Shown: positions 17,338 to 27,380, counted from the stretch's first letter. The stretch is DNA of 64,000 nucleotides from Planctomycetota bacterium (GCA_016794035.1 JAEUHS010000060.1:22128-86127), one strand, 5' to 3'. Numbers and translations: made by a program. Notes: generated by a model not told the origin, from the letters alone.

Positions 17338-18072
17338 GTGTATTCCCTCCTCCTCTGCAGCTGCATCGGTCTGCTGTTCGGCTTCGGCGGCTACCTGCTC
17401 GACTGGTGGCACTGGGGCTGGGCGATCCCGTTCTCGTTGATCCTGGCCTTGGTCGCCTGGATCCTGCTCGCGCGGCGCTTCGCCCGCCGCCTGCAGCCGG
17501 CGATGGCGCAGGTGCAGAAGCAGATGGAGGCGGGCCTGTGGGCGCCGGCGATGCAGAGCCTCGAGGACCTGCTGCCGATGGGCCGCTGGATCCCGATGCT
17601 GCGCGGCCAGGTGCTCGCGCAGATGGGCATGCTCGCCTACCACAGCGGTGACCAGCCCAGGGCGATCGAACTGCTCGAGGGCGCGTCGATGCGTGCGCCC
17701 GACGCCCGCCTGCTGCTCGCCTGCATCCACTGGAAGAAGGGCGACCAGAAGCGCGCGATCGAGGTGCTGCAGTTCGCGGCGGCGGTCAACAAGAAGCACG
17801 CGCTGCTGCACAACGTCTACGCCTGGATGCTGCACAAGGCCGAGCGCGCCGACGAGGCGCAGGCGGTGCTGGCGAAGTTCCTGAAGAAGGACGCCGGCAA
17901 CGCGCCGACCAAGGACAATCTGCTGCGGCTGCAGAACCGCACCCGCATGTCGATGCAGGCGTTCGACATGCAATGGTATGCGCTCGGCCTCGAACGGCCG
18001 CCGCAGGCGATGGGCACCCTGCGCCGCGCGCCGAAGGGCTTCCGCGAACCGCCGAAGCGCCGCGGCGGCTGA
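17338..18072 (+). CDS. Membrane-anchored TPR protein
   Basis: 244 residues starting at GTG. Two hydrophobic segments lie within the first 45 residues (around CIGLLFGFGGYLL and PFSLILALVAWILLA). At least three tetratricopeptide-like helical pairs follow to about residue 195 (AMQSLEDLLPMG, LAYHSGDQPRAIELLEGAS, KGDQKRAIEVLQFAA, KAERADEAQAVLAKFL). The tail is basic. It probably scaffolds a protein complex at the inner membrane facing the cytoplasm. It lies 96 bp after the flagellar lipoproteins, so membership of that operon is possible but unproven. Confidence 0.75.
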   Translation: MYSLLLCSCIGLLFGFGGYLLDWWHWGWAIPFSLILALVAWILLARRFARRLQPAMAQVQKQMEAGLWAPAMQSLEDLLPMGRWIPMLRGQVLAQMGMLAYHSGDQPRAIELLEGASMRAPDARLLLACIHWKKGDQKRAIEVLQFAAAVNKKHALLHNVYAWMLHKAERADEAQAVLAKFLKKDAGNAPTKDNLLRLQNRTRMSMQAFDMQWYALGLERPPQAMGTLRRAPKGFREPPKRRGG

Positions 18073-18076
18073 GGTC

Positions 18077-19549
18077 ATGGCCGACCCGCAGCCGATCGTG
18101 CGCCATGCGCTGCCGGCCGCGCACTGGCCCACGGCCGACGCGGCCGCGCGTTCGCGGCTGTTCTCGCCGGTGCAGCTCGGCCCGGTGCGCGCCTCCAGCC
18201 GCACCTGGGTGCCGGCGATGGTGCCCTGGCGCGCCAGCGACGACGGCTTCGTGACGCCGGACGTGCTCGACTGGTACGGCCGCTTCGCCGACGGCCGCCC
18301 GGGCGTGCTGGTGGTCGAGGCCACCGGCATCCGCGACGTGCCGAGCGGGCCGCTGCTGCGCGCCTCTCACGACCGGTTCGTGCCGGGCCTGCGCGACCTG
18401 GTCGCCAGGGTGCGCGAACGCAGCGGCGGCGAGACGCGGCTGCTGCTGCAGATCCTCGACTTCCTGGCCATCCGCCGGCGGCCCGAGAAGGCGAAGTTCT
18501 TCGCGCGCTTCCTTTCGATCACCCGGCGCCACCACGATGCCGTGCGCGAACGCTTCGGCGCCGCCGCGGCCGGCGACGAGGCCGGCGTGCGCGCACGGCT
18601 CGCGACCTGCGACGACGACGCGCTGCGCACGATCCTGACGCCGCGCGAGTTCCGCGACTACGCGTTCGGCTTCCGCGAGGAGGTCAACGACCTGCATCTG
18701 CCGCACATCCGCGACCTGCCGCGCGTGCTGCCCGGCCTGTTCGCCGACGCCGCCGCGCGCGCCCGGCAGGCCGGTTTCGACGGCGTCGAGCTGCACTTCG
18801 CGCACGCCTACACGATGGCGTCGTTCCTGTCGCGCACCAACGTGCGCGACGACGGCTACGGCGGCTCGGCCACGGGCCGGCGCCGGCTGCCGCTCGAGGT
18901 GTTCGCCGCGGTGCGCGCGCGCGTCGGCGACGACTGGTGCGTCGGCACGCGCTACCTCGGCGACGAGGTGATCGCCGGCGGCAGCCGGCTCGACGACGCG
19001 ATCGAGCACGGCGTCGCGTTCGCACGCGCCGGCTTCGACTTCCTGTCGATCAGCAAGGGCGGCAAGTTCGACGACGCCAGGCAGCCGCACGTCGGCGAGG
19101 CGGCGTATCCGTACACCGGACCCTCGGGGCACGAGTGCATGCCGACCGTGCGCAGCGACGAACGCGGGCCGTTCGGCCGCAACGTGCCGCTGGCCGCGGC
19201 GATCCGCGCCGCCGTGCGCCAGGCGGGCTGCACGACGCCGATCGTGACCGCCGGCGGCATCTGCGACTTCGCCCAGGCCGAGGCGATCCTGCAGCGCGGC
19301 GACGCCGACCTGGTCGCCGCGGCGCGCCAGAGCCTCGCCGATCCGGACTGGTGGCGGAAGATGCGGCTCGGCCGCGGCGGCGAGGTGCGCCGCTGCATCT
19401 TCACGAACTACTGCGAGGGCCTCGACCAGCGCCACAAGCAGGTGACCTGCCAGCTGTGGGACCGCGACTTCGCGGCGCCGGACGCCGCCACCGTGCCGCG
19501 CAGCAGCGACGGCAAGCGCCGCCTGTTGCCGCCGCCGTGGCAGCCCTGA
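18077..19549 (+). CDS. NADH:flavin oxidoreductase (Old Yellow Enzyme family)
   Basis: 490 residues, TIM-barrel flavoenzyme. Typical elements are AARSRLFSPVQLGPV near the N-terminus, AARARQAGFDGVELHFAHAY, the SRTNVRDDGYGGS loop (family SNxRxDxYGGS), FDFLSISKGG, and the FMN phosphate-binding VTAGGICDFAQAEAIL with DADLVAAARQSLADPDW. It is longer than simple OYEs because of an insertion at about residues 150-200, but the 2,4-dienoyl-CoA reductase-type C-terminal domains are absent. Substrate unknown; ene-reduction of an activated alkene is the family chemistry. Confidence 0.88.
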   Translation: MADPQPIVRHALPAAHWPTADAAARSRLFSPVQLGPVRASSRTWVPAMVPWRASDDGFVTPDVLDWYGRFADGRPGVLVVEATGIRDVPSGPLLRASHDRFVPGLRDLVARVRERSGGETRLLLQILDFLAIRRRPEKAKFFARFLSITRRHHDAVRERFGAAAAGDEAGVRARLATCDDDALRTILTPREFRDYAFGFREEVNDLHLPHIRDLPRVLPGLFADAAARARQAGFDGVELHFAHAYTMASFLSRTNVRDDGYGGSATGRRRLPLEVFAAVRARVGDDWCVGTRYLGDEVIAGGSRLDDAIEHGVAFARAGFDFLSISKGGKFDDARQPHVGEAAYPYTGPSGHECMPTVRSDERGPFGRNVPLAAAIRAAVRQAGCTTPIVTAGGICDFAQAEAILQRGDADLVAAARQSLADPDWWRKMRLGRGGEVRRCIFTNYCEGLDQRHKQVTCQLWDRDFAAPDAATVPRSSDGKRRLLPPPWQP

Positions 19550-19571
19550 GCTCGCTCGGTAGCATCGCGGC

Positions 19572-21074
19572 GTGCACCCTCGACTCACGACGCTCGTTCT
19601 CGTTCCCCTGCTCGCCGCCGCCGCCGCCGCCCAGGATCCGCTGGTCCAGCAGGCCCTGCGCCGCATCGACACCGTCGAGAAGGACCTGGCGAAGCTCGCG
19701 CCCGGCGATGCCGCGGCCGCCGGCCGGCTGCTGTCCGACCTCGCCTGGGCCGGCAAGCGGCTGAACGGCGTCGTCAAGCAGGACAACGAGCACTGGCTGG
19801 CCGCGAAGCGGCGGTACGATGCCGTGCAGGCGGCGATCGAGGCCAGGGCGAAGGCCGGCGCGCCACCGCCGGACGGCGGCGACGGCGGCGCCACCTACGA
19901 CCCGGCGCAGCTGGCGCAGCTCGACAAGGAGATCGGCAACGCGATCGGCAACTGGCAGCTGCTGCCGCGCAAGCTGCACGCCGACCCGTTCCGCCAGCAG
20001 TCGGCGCAGAAGGAACTGGACGGCCTCGAACGGCGGCTGGCCGAGTTCCCGGCCGGTGACGCCGAGGTCCGCAAGGTCGCGGCGCGGCTCACCGAGTTCC
20101 GCACCCTGTTCACGACCAGCATGGCGCAGCTGGGCAAGGACCAGGCGAGCAGCGACACGATGCAGCAGCGGCTCGCCGCCCTCGGGACGAAGTACGACGA
20201 CGAGGCGGTGCCGGGCGAGCTGTCGTATCCCTACAGCGAAGCACAGCTGCGCGCCTGGGCCGCCGAGGTCAAGCGCTGGCGCGACGTCGAGATCCCGCAG
20301 GACCTCGCGTTCCTGGCCGAAGCCGCGCAGAACGCGGTCCTCGACCAGCAGCAGGTGTCGAGCCGACGGCACTGGCTGTTCGACCTGCGCGACCGCACGC
20401 TGGTGCGGTCGACGCGCATGGTCGCCGACCGCCTGCAGGGCGAGGTGCAGCACGGCGTCGACCTCGCGCAGTGGATCCTCGCGACCGACCCGAAGGACCC
20501 GAACCAGGTCACCAACCGCATCCTCGGCAAGGGCCGCTTCGACGAGAACATGAACCGGCTGCGCGACGTGCGGCACGCGGTCGCGATGGCCCGCCTGCAC
20601 GACGAGCTGATGGCCGGCGAGGTCGCGCCCGAGCGAGAAGCACAGGCCGCCACCGTCGACCGGGCGATCCAGCACCTGCAGCAGCTCGCCGTGTCGACGC
20701 TCGACGCGGTGCGCATGCCCGCGGCGGCGTCGACGGACCCCGAACTGCTGCGGATCGCGACCGAGACGCTGCGGCGGCCCGGCCACGACGTCGGCGACTG
20801 GCAGCGGCTGGTGATCAACACCGAGAAGGTGCGGCACGAGTCGCGCGAGGCCTGGCTGCGACCCGGCACCGTGTCGGCGACGATCTCCTACTACCACTAC
20901 GTCTGGGACCAGTTCCAGGTCACCACCGCCGAGCCGCGCGGCGACGAAGTGTGGTTGTACGCCAACACCCTGAAGCGCTACGAGTCCGGCGACCCGACCA
21001 GCAAGCTCGGCCAGTGGATCCTGAGCCAGCGCTTCGAGCTGACGCGCATCCTGCCCGAGAACGTCGCCAGGTAG
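19572..21074 (+). CDS. Secreted helical protein, unknown function
   Basis: 500 residues from a GTG start, with a signal peptide (LLAAAAAAQ). The body is largely helical and charged, with coiled-coil-like stretches. The C-terminal 70 or so residues form a compact beta-containing end (YYHYVWDQFQVTTAEP, ANTLKRYESGDPTSKLGQWI), which resembles small WxxF-type domains seen at the ends of other bacterial secreted proteins. No catalytic motif is seen. Confidence 0.7.
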   Translation: MHPRLTTLVLVPLLAAAAAAQDPLVQQALRRIDTVEKDLAKLAPGDAAAAGRLLSDLAWAGKRLNGVVKQDNEHWLAAKRRYDAVQAAIEARAKAGAPPPDGGDGGATYDPAQLAQLDKEIGNAIGNWQLLPRKLHADPFRQQSAQKELDGLERRLAEFPAGDAEVRKVAARLTEFRTLFTTSMAQLGKDQASSDTMQQRLAALGTKYDDEAVPGELSYPYSEAQLRAWAAEVKRWRDVEIPQDLAFLAEAAQNAVLDQQQVSSRRHWLFDLRDRTLVRSTRMVADRLQGEVQHGVDLAQWILATDPKDPNQVTNRILGKGRFDENMNRLRDVRHAVAMARLHDELMAGEVAPEREAQAATVDRAIQHLQQLAVSTLDAVRMPAAASTDPELLRIATETLRRPGHDVGDWQRLVINTEKVRHESREAWLRPGTVSATISYYHYVWDQFQVTTAEPRGDEVWLYANTLKRYESGDPTSKLGQWILSQRFELTRILPENVAR

Positions 21075-21139
21075 CCCGCGGACCCCGGCCGGGCGAAACG
21101 CGTGCGTGCGGCGGCCGGTGGCGACAGTACGCTGGGGCG

Positions 21140-23464
21140 ATGCAACGCCGCCGCCCGGGACGTTCCTGCTCGCCGTTCGCCGTCCTGCTGCTCTCGGCGC
21201 TGGCCGCCGCGCAGACGCCCGGCCCCGAAGCCGACCTGCGCAGCAAGTCGGTCGACACGCGCCTCGCCGCGATCGACGCACTCGGCCAGGGCGACCGCGC
21301 CGACGTCGATCGGCTGCTGCTGCCGCTGCTGAAGGACAAGGACTGGGAGATCCAGGAGCGCGCGGCGATCGCGCTCGGCAAGGCGAAGTGCGTGCCGGCG
21401 GTGAAGGCACTGGTCGAACTGGCGGTCGACGGCGACTGCGTGCGCATCCGCCGGGCCGCCGCGCAGGCCGCGGCCGCGATCGACCCGGCCGAAGCCGCCA
21501 GCGGCCTGTGCAAGAAGGCGAAAGGCAGGACGCAGGTCGCGGCGCTCGAGGCGCTGGCGCTCGCCAACCGCCGCCAGGCGCCGCTCGCCGACGCCGACAA
21601 GCTGAAGAAGCTGCTGCGCGACGAGTCCGCCGCGCTGCGCGAGGCCGCGGCGACCGCCTGGCTCGAGTGCGCCGCCGACCGCGCCGAGACGCTGCGCGCG
21701 CTGCTGGCGGAGCCGTTCCTGGCCGTGCGTTGCCGCGCGCTGGACGCGATCGCCGAATCGCCGCGCCAGGACGACCTGAAGCCGCTCGCCGACCTGCTGC
21801 GCGGCGGCGCGCACAACGAGGTCGTCGAGCGCCGCCTGCTGCGCGCGCTGGCCGCGGTGCTGGCCGAGGGCCACGCGGACCTCGCCGGGCGCGCCGCCGA
21901 CGTGCTGCAGGGCGCCGGCACGGAAGGCCTCGCCGCGGTGCGGCGCGCGCGGCTCGCGGCGCTGCTGGCGCACGGCGACAAGCCGGTGTTCGACCAGAAG
22001 CAGGCGGTCGCGGCGCTGAAGCCGTGCCTCACGGCCGACGGCGCCGCGCGCGCCGCCGCCAGCAAATCGCTGCGCGAGGTCGGCGGCGAGGAGGCGCTCG
22101 CGGCCGCGCTGGCGCACTGGCCGCGCGAGACCGATCGCCGCGTGCAGCTGCAGCTGGTCGGCACGGTCGGCGCGCTGCGGCCCGCGACGACGCCCGAGGC
22201 CGTCAACTGGCTGGCCGAGATCGCCCGGGGCGGCGGCGACGACGCCGTGCGCGAACGCGCGATCGTGCTGCTCGGCACGCCGGGCGCCGACGGCGCCGCC
22301 GCCACGCTGATCGAAGTGCTCGGCGAACGGCAGTGGACGCTGGCCTGCTGCGCCGCGGTCTCGCTGGGCAAGACCAAGGCCGACGCCGCGTTCGCGCCGT
22401 TGTCGCAGCTGCTGCAGCACGCCGAGTGGACGCACCGCGGCGCGGGCGTGGTCGGCCTGATGCACTGGAACCGCGCCGCCGCGTTCGAGCTGCTGATCGG
22501 CATGCTCGACGACGGCAACGGCGTCGTCGCCGGCGCCGCACACGCCGCGCTGCAGACGATGTCGCTGCAGTTCGAGCTCGGCACCAAGGCGAAGGCGTGG
22601 CGCGCCTGGTGGGCGGCCAACAAGGACACGCATCAGTTCGTCGATCGCACGCAGTCGATCGACAAGCTGAAGAAGTACGGCTACGCGGTGCCCGACACCG
22701 AGATCTACCAGGGCCTCGACGTGGTCGTGTTCAAGAGCCGCGGCGACCACATCGAGCAGCTGCTCGAGCGGCTGAAGATCGCGCACCGCGAGACCGAGGC
22801 CGGCGCGGTGCCGACCTGCGGCATCCACCCCGAGGCGATCTTCGTGTCGAACTGCACCGGCGAGATCAAGGGCGAGGACCTGCTGCCGCTGGCTTGGTTC
22901 GTGCGCACCGGCGGCTCGCTGTTCGGTTCCTGCTGGGCGCTGTCGGAGACCATCGAACGCATCCAGCCGGGCGTGGTGCAGAAGGCGCGCACGTCCGACC
23001 AGGTGCTAGACGACGTGCGCGCGCTGCCGTGCCGGGCCGACAGCCCGCTGCTGACCGGGGTGTTCCCGCCGGCGGTCGTGCCGATCTACCACCTCGAGGG
23101 GGCGCACCTGATCGACGTGCTCGACCCCGAGCGCTGCGAGGTGCTGATCGACAGCCCCGACGCCGCCGAGCGCTGGGGCTGCGGCAACCTCGCGGCCTGG
23201 TTCTTCTGCGGCCACGGCGTGCTGTTCGACTCGGCCAACCACTTCGACCTGCAGGGGCTCGAGACGCAGAAGGACCTGAAGACCGCCGAGGAGCGCCAGG
23301 CCTACGCGGTCGACCACATGGGCCTGTCGTTCGACACGTTGCGCGCGACGCGCAGCGCGGGCTACTGGAAGCAGCAGAAGACCGTCGGCAAGAACGTGCC
23401 CGACCTGTCGGCCTTCCGCCTGCTGACCAACTTCGTGCGCAGCAAGCGCATGGGCGAGTACTGA
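21140..23464 (+). CDS. Secreted HEAT-repeat protein with C-terminal GATase-like domain
   Basis: 774 residues. A signal peptide (VLLLSALAAAQ) is followed by HEAT/PBS-lyase-like repeats to about residue 490 (e.g. LLKDKDWEIQERAAIALGKA, VRIRRAAAQAAAAID). The final part (about 540-750) starts FVSNCTGEIKGEDLLPLAWF, continues GGSLFGSCWALSETIER and contains a Cys/His-bearing CGNLAAWFFCGHGVLFDS. It resembles the flavodoxin-like GATase/DUF4159 domains that decorate planctomycetal secreted proteins. Likely a periplasmic binding scaffold; whether the GATase-like part is catalytic is unknown. Confidence 0.78.
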   Translation: MQRRRPGRSCSPFAVLLLSALAAAQTPGPEADLRSKSVDTRLAAIDALGQGDRADVDRLLLPLLKDKDWEIQERAAIALGKAKCVPAVKALVELAVDGDCVRIRRAAAQAAAAIDPAEAASGLCKKAKGRTQVAALEALALANRRQAPLADADKLKKLLRDESAALREAAATAWLECAADRAETLRALLAEPFLAVRCRALDAIAESPRQDDLKPLADLLRGGAHNEVVERRLLRALAAVLAEGHADLAGRAADVLQGAGTEGLAAVRRARLAALLAHGDKPVFDQKQAVAALKPCLTADGAARAAASKSLREVGGEEALAAALAHWPRETDRRVQLQLVGTVGALRPATTPEAVNWLAEIARGGGDDAVRERAIVLLGTPGADGAAATLIEVLGERQWTLACCAAVSLGKTKADAAFAPLSQLLQHAEWTHRGAGVVGLMHWNRAAAFELLIGMLDDGNGVVAGAAHAALQTMSLQFELGTKAKAWRAWWAANKDTHQFVDRTQSIDKLKKYGYAVPDTEIYQGLDVVVFKSRGDHIEQLLERLKIAHRETEAGAVPTCGIHPEAIFVSNCTGEIKGEDLLPLAWFVRTGGSLFGSCWALSETIERIQPGVVQKARTSDQVLDDVRALPCRADSPLLTGVFPPAVVPIYHLEGAHLIDVLDPERCEVLIDSPDAAERWGCGNLAAWFFCGHGVLFDSANHFDLQGLETQKDLKTAEERQAYAVDHMGLSFDTLRATRSAGYWKQQKTVGKNVPDLSAFRLLTNFVRSKRMGEY

Positions 23465-23466
23465 CG

Positions 23467-23505
23467 CCCGCGGATCCGCGGGAAGATCCGCGGGAAGATC
23501 CGCGG
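23467..23505. repeat. Tandem 12-bp repeat with embedded 16-bp palindrome
   Basis: Directly after the HEAT-GATase stop, the unit gatccgcgggaa occurs at 23473-23484 and 23485-23496, with a partial third copy from 23497. The first copy is part of a perfect palindrome, cccgcggatccgcggg, at 23467-23482. It could form a transcript hairpin, but there is no T-run, so a terminator is not supported. It sits 35 bp before a strongly marked start codon and may be an operator or a processing hairpin. Confidence 0.7.
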
Positions 23506-23539
23506 CGGCGACTCGTCCGAGCCGCGTCCCGGAGGAACC

Positions 23540-24268
23540 ATGAAGACCGCCACGCTGTTCGCTCTCGTCACCCTGCTGCCCGCCCTCGCCGCCCAGGACA
23601 AGCCGCCCGCGGCCAAGCCGTTCGTGCTGGAGGCCGGCGAGATCAAGCTGACCGAGTTCGTCGACCGCTGCGCCGGCTACCTGCAGTGGAACGTGCTCAG
23701 CAACGCGCCGGAGCTGGCGAGTTGCCCGATGCAGGAGATCCGCACCCAGAACCGCATCGAGGTCGACCACGACGGCTGCGTCGAGCTGCTGTCGAGCATG
23801 CTGGCACGCGGCAACTTCGTGCTGACCGTGCTCGACGAGGACAAGCACCTCTACGAGATCATCGCCGCGAACGGCCCCCGCAACCGCGAGATCGTCAACC
23901 GCGCCGTGCGGCGCACGCCCGAGGAGATCCTGGCGCGGCCGACGCTGCGCATGCCGGTGACGACGGTGCTCGAACTGAAGCACACCAACTCGACGATCGC
24001 CGTCAACGCGCTGCGCCCGTTCTTCGCCAGCGCCGGCAGCGCCGGGTCGCCGTCGCTGACCATCGGCAACATGGGCAACACCAGCACGGTGATGCTCTCG
24101 GGCCTGCAGGACCAGGTCGCCACCGCGATCGGCATGGTGCGCACCGGCGACGTGCCGATGCCGGCCGAGGCCGAGACCGGCGACCTGGGCCGCATCGAGG
24201 CGATCGAGCGCCGGCTCGCCGTGATCGAGAAGAGGCTGAAGGCGCTGGAGAAGGGCGAGGAGCGGTGA
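23540..24268 (+). CDS. Secreted secretin-N-like protein (paralogue 1)
   Basis: 242 residues, strong GGAGGAACC site before the ATG, signal peptide ending LPALAAQ. The middle part reads like STN/secretin-N (N0/N1) modules: LTEFVDRCAGYLQWNVL, then RTPEEILARPTLRMPVTTVL and ELKHTNSTIAVNALRPFF with QDQVATAIGMVR. The C-terminus is a short coiled coil (IEAIERRLAVIEKRLKALEK). There is no secretin pore domain, so this may be a partner, pilotin-like or scaffold protein. It is a clear paralogue of the next gene, which starts 4 bp later. Confidence 0.72.
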   Translation: MKTATLFALVTLLPALAAQDKPPAAKPFVLEAGEIKLTEFVDRCAGYLQWNVLSNAPELASCPMQEIRTQNRIEVDHDGCVELLSSMLARGNFVLTVLDEDKHLYEIIAANGPRNREIVNRAVRRTPEEILARPTLRMPVTTVLELKHTNSTIAVNALRPFFASAGSAGSPSLTIGNMGNTSTVMLSGLQDQVATAIGMVRTGDVPMPAEAETGDLGRIEAIERRLAVIEKRLKALEKGEER

Positions 24269-24272
24269 GGCG

Positions 24273-25019
24273 ATGCGGCCTCGCCTCGTGGCGGTCGCGG
24301 CCCTGACCGCGGCTCTGCTGCCCGCCCAGCAGGTCGTCGCGCCGGCGTCCACCGGGCGTGGCTCGATCGTCGCCAACAAGGACGGGCTCGTGCTGCCGGC
24401 CGGCGAGTTCGCGGTCGCCGAACTGATCGACGCCACCGCCGCGTTCCTGTGTCGCAACTACCTCTACGACGAGGCCACCGTGCGGCGCTGCGGCACGTTC
24501 GTGCTGCAGCGCACGATCGCGCTCGACGCGCTCGGCAGCGAAGAACTGCTCTACGCGCTGCTGTCGACGCGCGATCTCGCGGCGCTGCCGATCGACGAAC
24601 TGCGCGGCGTCTACCAGATCGTGCCGCTGGGCGCCGAGCCTCGCCTGCTGGCGCTGCTGCCGTGGCGCACGCCCGAGGAGATCCGGCGCCGGCCACGCCT
24701 GCGCGAGGCGGTGGTCACCGCGCTGGACCTGCGGCAGGTCGACGCGCGCCAGCTGGCGCAGATGTTTCGACATCACGTCGACGCGCACGACCCGTCGCGC
24801 ACGCCGCTGTTCGCGGCGTTCGCCGCCGACGAGCACCTGCTGCTGCTGCGCGGCTACCGCGACCAGCTCGCACCGGCGATCCAGCTGGTGCAGGCGCTCG
24901 AACGCGCGCACGCACCCGAGCCGGCCGTGGACTCCGCGTTGCAGCGCCGCGTCGACGCGCTCGAACGTGAGGTCGCCGAACTGAAGCGGCTGCTGACCTC
25001 GGCGGGAACGGGCCGCTGA
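24273..25019 (+). CDS. Secreted secretin-N-like protein (paralogue 2)
   Basis: 248 residues with a signal peptide (LTAALLPAQQ). It has the same layout as the gene upstream: an FAVAELIDATAAFLCRNYLY module, the shared RTPEEIRRRPRLREAVVTAL, DLRQVDARQLAQMF, YRDQLAPAIQLVQALE, and a C-terminal coiled coil (LQRRVDALEREVAELKRLL). The pair is an evident tandem duplication that has diverged. Coiled-coil ends suggest hetero-oligomers. It converges on the PIG-L gene, with the stops only 6 bp apart. Confidence 0.7.
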   Translation: MRPRLVAVAALTAALLPAQQVVAPASTGRGSIVANKDGLVLPAGEFAVAELIDATAAFLCRNYLYDEATVRRCGTFVLQRTIALDALGSEELLYALLSTRDLAALPIDELRGVYQIVPLGAEPRLLALLPWRTPEEIRRRPRLREAVVTALDLRQVDARQLAQMFRHHVDAHDPSRTPLFAAFAADEHLLLLRGYRDQLAPAIQLVQALERAHAPEPAVDSALQRRVDALEREVAELKRLLTSAGTGR

Positions 25020-25025
25020 CGTGCG

Positions 25026-27376
25026 TCACTTCGCCAGCAGGTTGACCAGCAGCCGCGCGGCGCCGGCGTTGCCGACGCGCAGCTGGCGGTAGAGCGCCAG
25101 CGAGCAGTAGACGAAGTCGCCCTGGCCGTAGCGGGTGTGCAGCAGCGCACCCTCGAGCGGCTTCTCCTCGCCGGTGTCCCGCATCGCCAGCAGCGGCGTC
25201 CAGCCCGGGTCCCAGGTCTTCGGGAAGTTGAGCCCGCGCTCCTGCACCCAGCCGTCGAAGTCGGCCGCGGTGATCACGTGCGGCACCTGCAGCAGCCGGT
25301 GCTCGGGCTGCAGGAACGTCACCGGCGCGTCCTCTTCGGTGACGCGGTCGCCGCCGACCACCAGCGGGAACGGCGCCAGCAGCGGGTGGCCGACGCGTTC
25401 GTTCCACTCGCCTGGCTTGTGGTACATCGCGACGATGCGGCCGCCGCTGCGACAGAACTGCAGCAGGCGGTCGCGCACCTCGGCGAGTTCGGGCCGGTGG
25501 TGGTAGGCACGGATGTCGAGCAGCACCGTGGTGAAGTCGTCGAGGCGCGTCAGCGCGAGCGCGTCGCGGTCGAGCGCCGTGAACGCGACGCCGAGGTCGG
25601 CCAGCGTGCGCTCGGTCGAGTCGTCGGGCCCGCGCACCAGCGCGACCTTGAGCCCCGGCGGCACCGCGACGTCGGCCGGCTGCACGCGCACGCGCGACGC
25701 GAACTCGCCGAGCCCGACCTCGATGCCCGCATCGCCGTTCAGTTCGCCGGCGGTGATCGTCGCGCGCACGAGCAGGCGCGCCTGCGGGTTCTCGGCAGTC
25801 AGCGACAGGCGCGACGGGATCGGCACCGCCTGGATGCCTGGCGGCAGCGACAGGCGCACCGGTGCAGTCAGTTCGCGGTCGCCGTGGCCGGTGACCGACA
25901 CGCTGAACACGCGCTCGACGGTCTTGCCGGCCGGCACCAGGATCACTTCGCGATCCCAGGTGAGTTCGACCGGCGGCACCGGCGTGTAGGGCAAGGAGCG
26001 GGTCAAGGTGATGGGTTCGCCGTCGAGCGTGAACGACACGGTGACCGTCGCGAAGCGCGGCTCCGGACCGCCGGTCGGGGGCTCGCACGGGAATGCGACC
26101 GTGAAGCGTCCGGCCGGCCCCGGCGAAGTCGGCGACGTGGACGGCATGGAGTCGAGCACGGTCTGCGGCAACGTCATCGCCGGCGACACCGGCAGGCCGT
26201 CGAACATCATCGCGCGCACGGGCTGGGTCAGCGGTTCGCCCTTCCTGTCTCCGCACGACACCGCGAGATCCTGCACCTTCTCGGCGCCATGCACGACGAC
26301 GTGGGCCTTGCCGTCCTGGTCGGTCGCGACCTCGTCGTGGTCGAGCCAGACCTCGATGCCGACGTTCGCGAGCGCCAGCAGCGCGTGTCGCAGCGACTCG
26401 ACGAGACGCGCCTTGGCACGATCCCATCGCTCGGTCTGCCAGAGCCCGCCGGTTCGACCCTCGCCGCCCAGGCCGAGCAGCTGTCGACGGACCTGCTCCG
26501 ACAGCGCCGTCGTCGGCAGGGCTGCCGCGTCGGCGGAGGGCCGCAGTTCCCCCATGGCGGGCCGCAACCACAGCTGCGGCATCACCGGCGGCACGCCGTC
26601 GACCGCGCCGATCGTGCGCGTGGGCTCGTTGACCACCCGCCACCAGTCGCGCCCGACCTGCAGCGGGTTGTGCGCCCCCCACGGCCCCTGCGACTCGTGC
26701 TGGGTCCAGGCGCGGTGCGCGAGTCGAGCGTAGGTCTCGCCGCGCGCCGGCTCGAGTTCGCCCGGATCGACGATCCACTGCGCTTCCTCGACCTTGCTGC
26801 GCGCGACCAGCGCCGGCACGTACTCACCCCTTGCAGCCCTCTCGGCGAGCACCTTCTCGATCGCCCAGAACGTCGCGCGGTGGTGACCGTGGCCCTGCGT
26901 CAGGCTGTGGTTCGTCAGTACGAAGTCCGGATCGACCTCGTCGACGACTCTGCGCATCGCCGCCAGCAAGGGCTCCTCCCCCCACTTCGCCAGCGTCTCG
27001 TCGAGCGTCTTGCTGAAGCCGAAGTCCTCCATGCCGAGCCACTTCACCTCGACACCGCTGATCGCCGCGGCGCGCAGCGTCTCGCGCACGCGCAGGTAGG
27101 CCAGCTCCGGCCCGATCTCGCGGCCGATCGCGTTCTGGCCGCCGTCGCCGTAGGTCGTGTAGGCGGTGACGACGCGCATGCCGTACTTGCGGCGCAGCAC
27201 GGTGTTGGTGCGCGACGACTCGTCGTCGGGATGCGCGGCGACGTTGAGCACCACGGCATCGGTAGCGGCGTCGAGCAGCGCCTGGTGCAGCGCGACGAGG
27301 CCGGCGTCGGATTCGGCCTCCTGCGCCCGCAGGCTCGGGACCGCGAACAGCGCCGCGACGACAATCGAGAGGATCT

Positions 27377-27380
<4 letters not shown>
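25026..27380 (-). CDS. Secreted PIG-L (LmbE-like) deacetylase with large C-terminal extension
   Basis: 784 residues starting at GTG 27380, with a signal peptide (VAALFAVPSLRAQ). The LmbE/PIG-L domain occupies about residues 40-300. It has the zinc motif AHPDDE (49-54) and the second zinc-binding histidine region HGHH (164-167). The family removes N-acetyl groups from sugars. A beta-sandwich-rich middle and a flavodoxin-like end (LVRGPDDSTERTLADLGVAF, LLDIRAYHHRPELAEV) follow, so this is a multidomain exported enzyme on amino sugars. The start overlaps the stop of the aminotransferase (GTGA), so the two are coupled. Confidence 0.82.

Noticed and set aside
23467..23505. Rho-independent terminator
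   Set aside because: The palindrome is strong, but no T-run follows on either strand.
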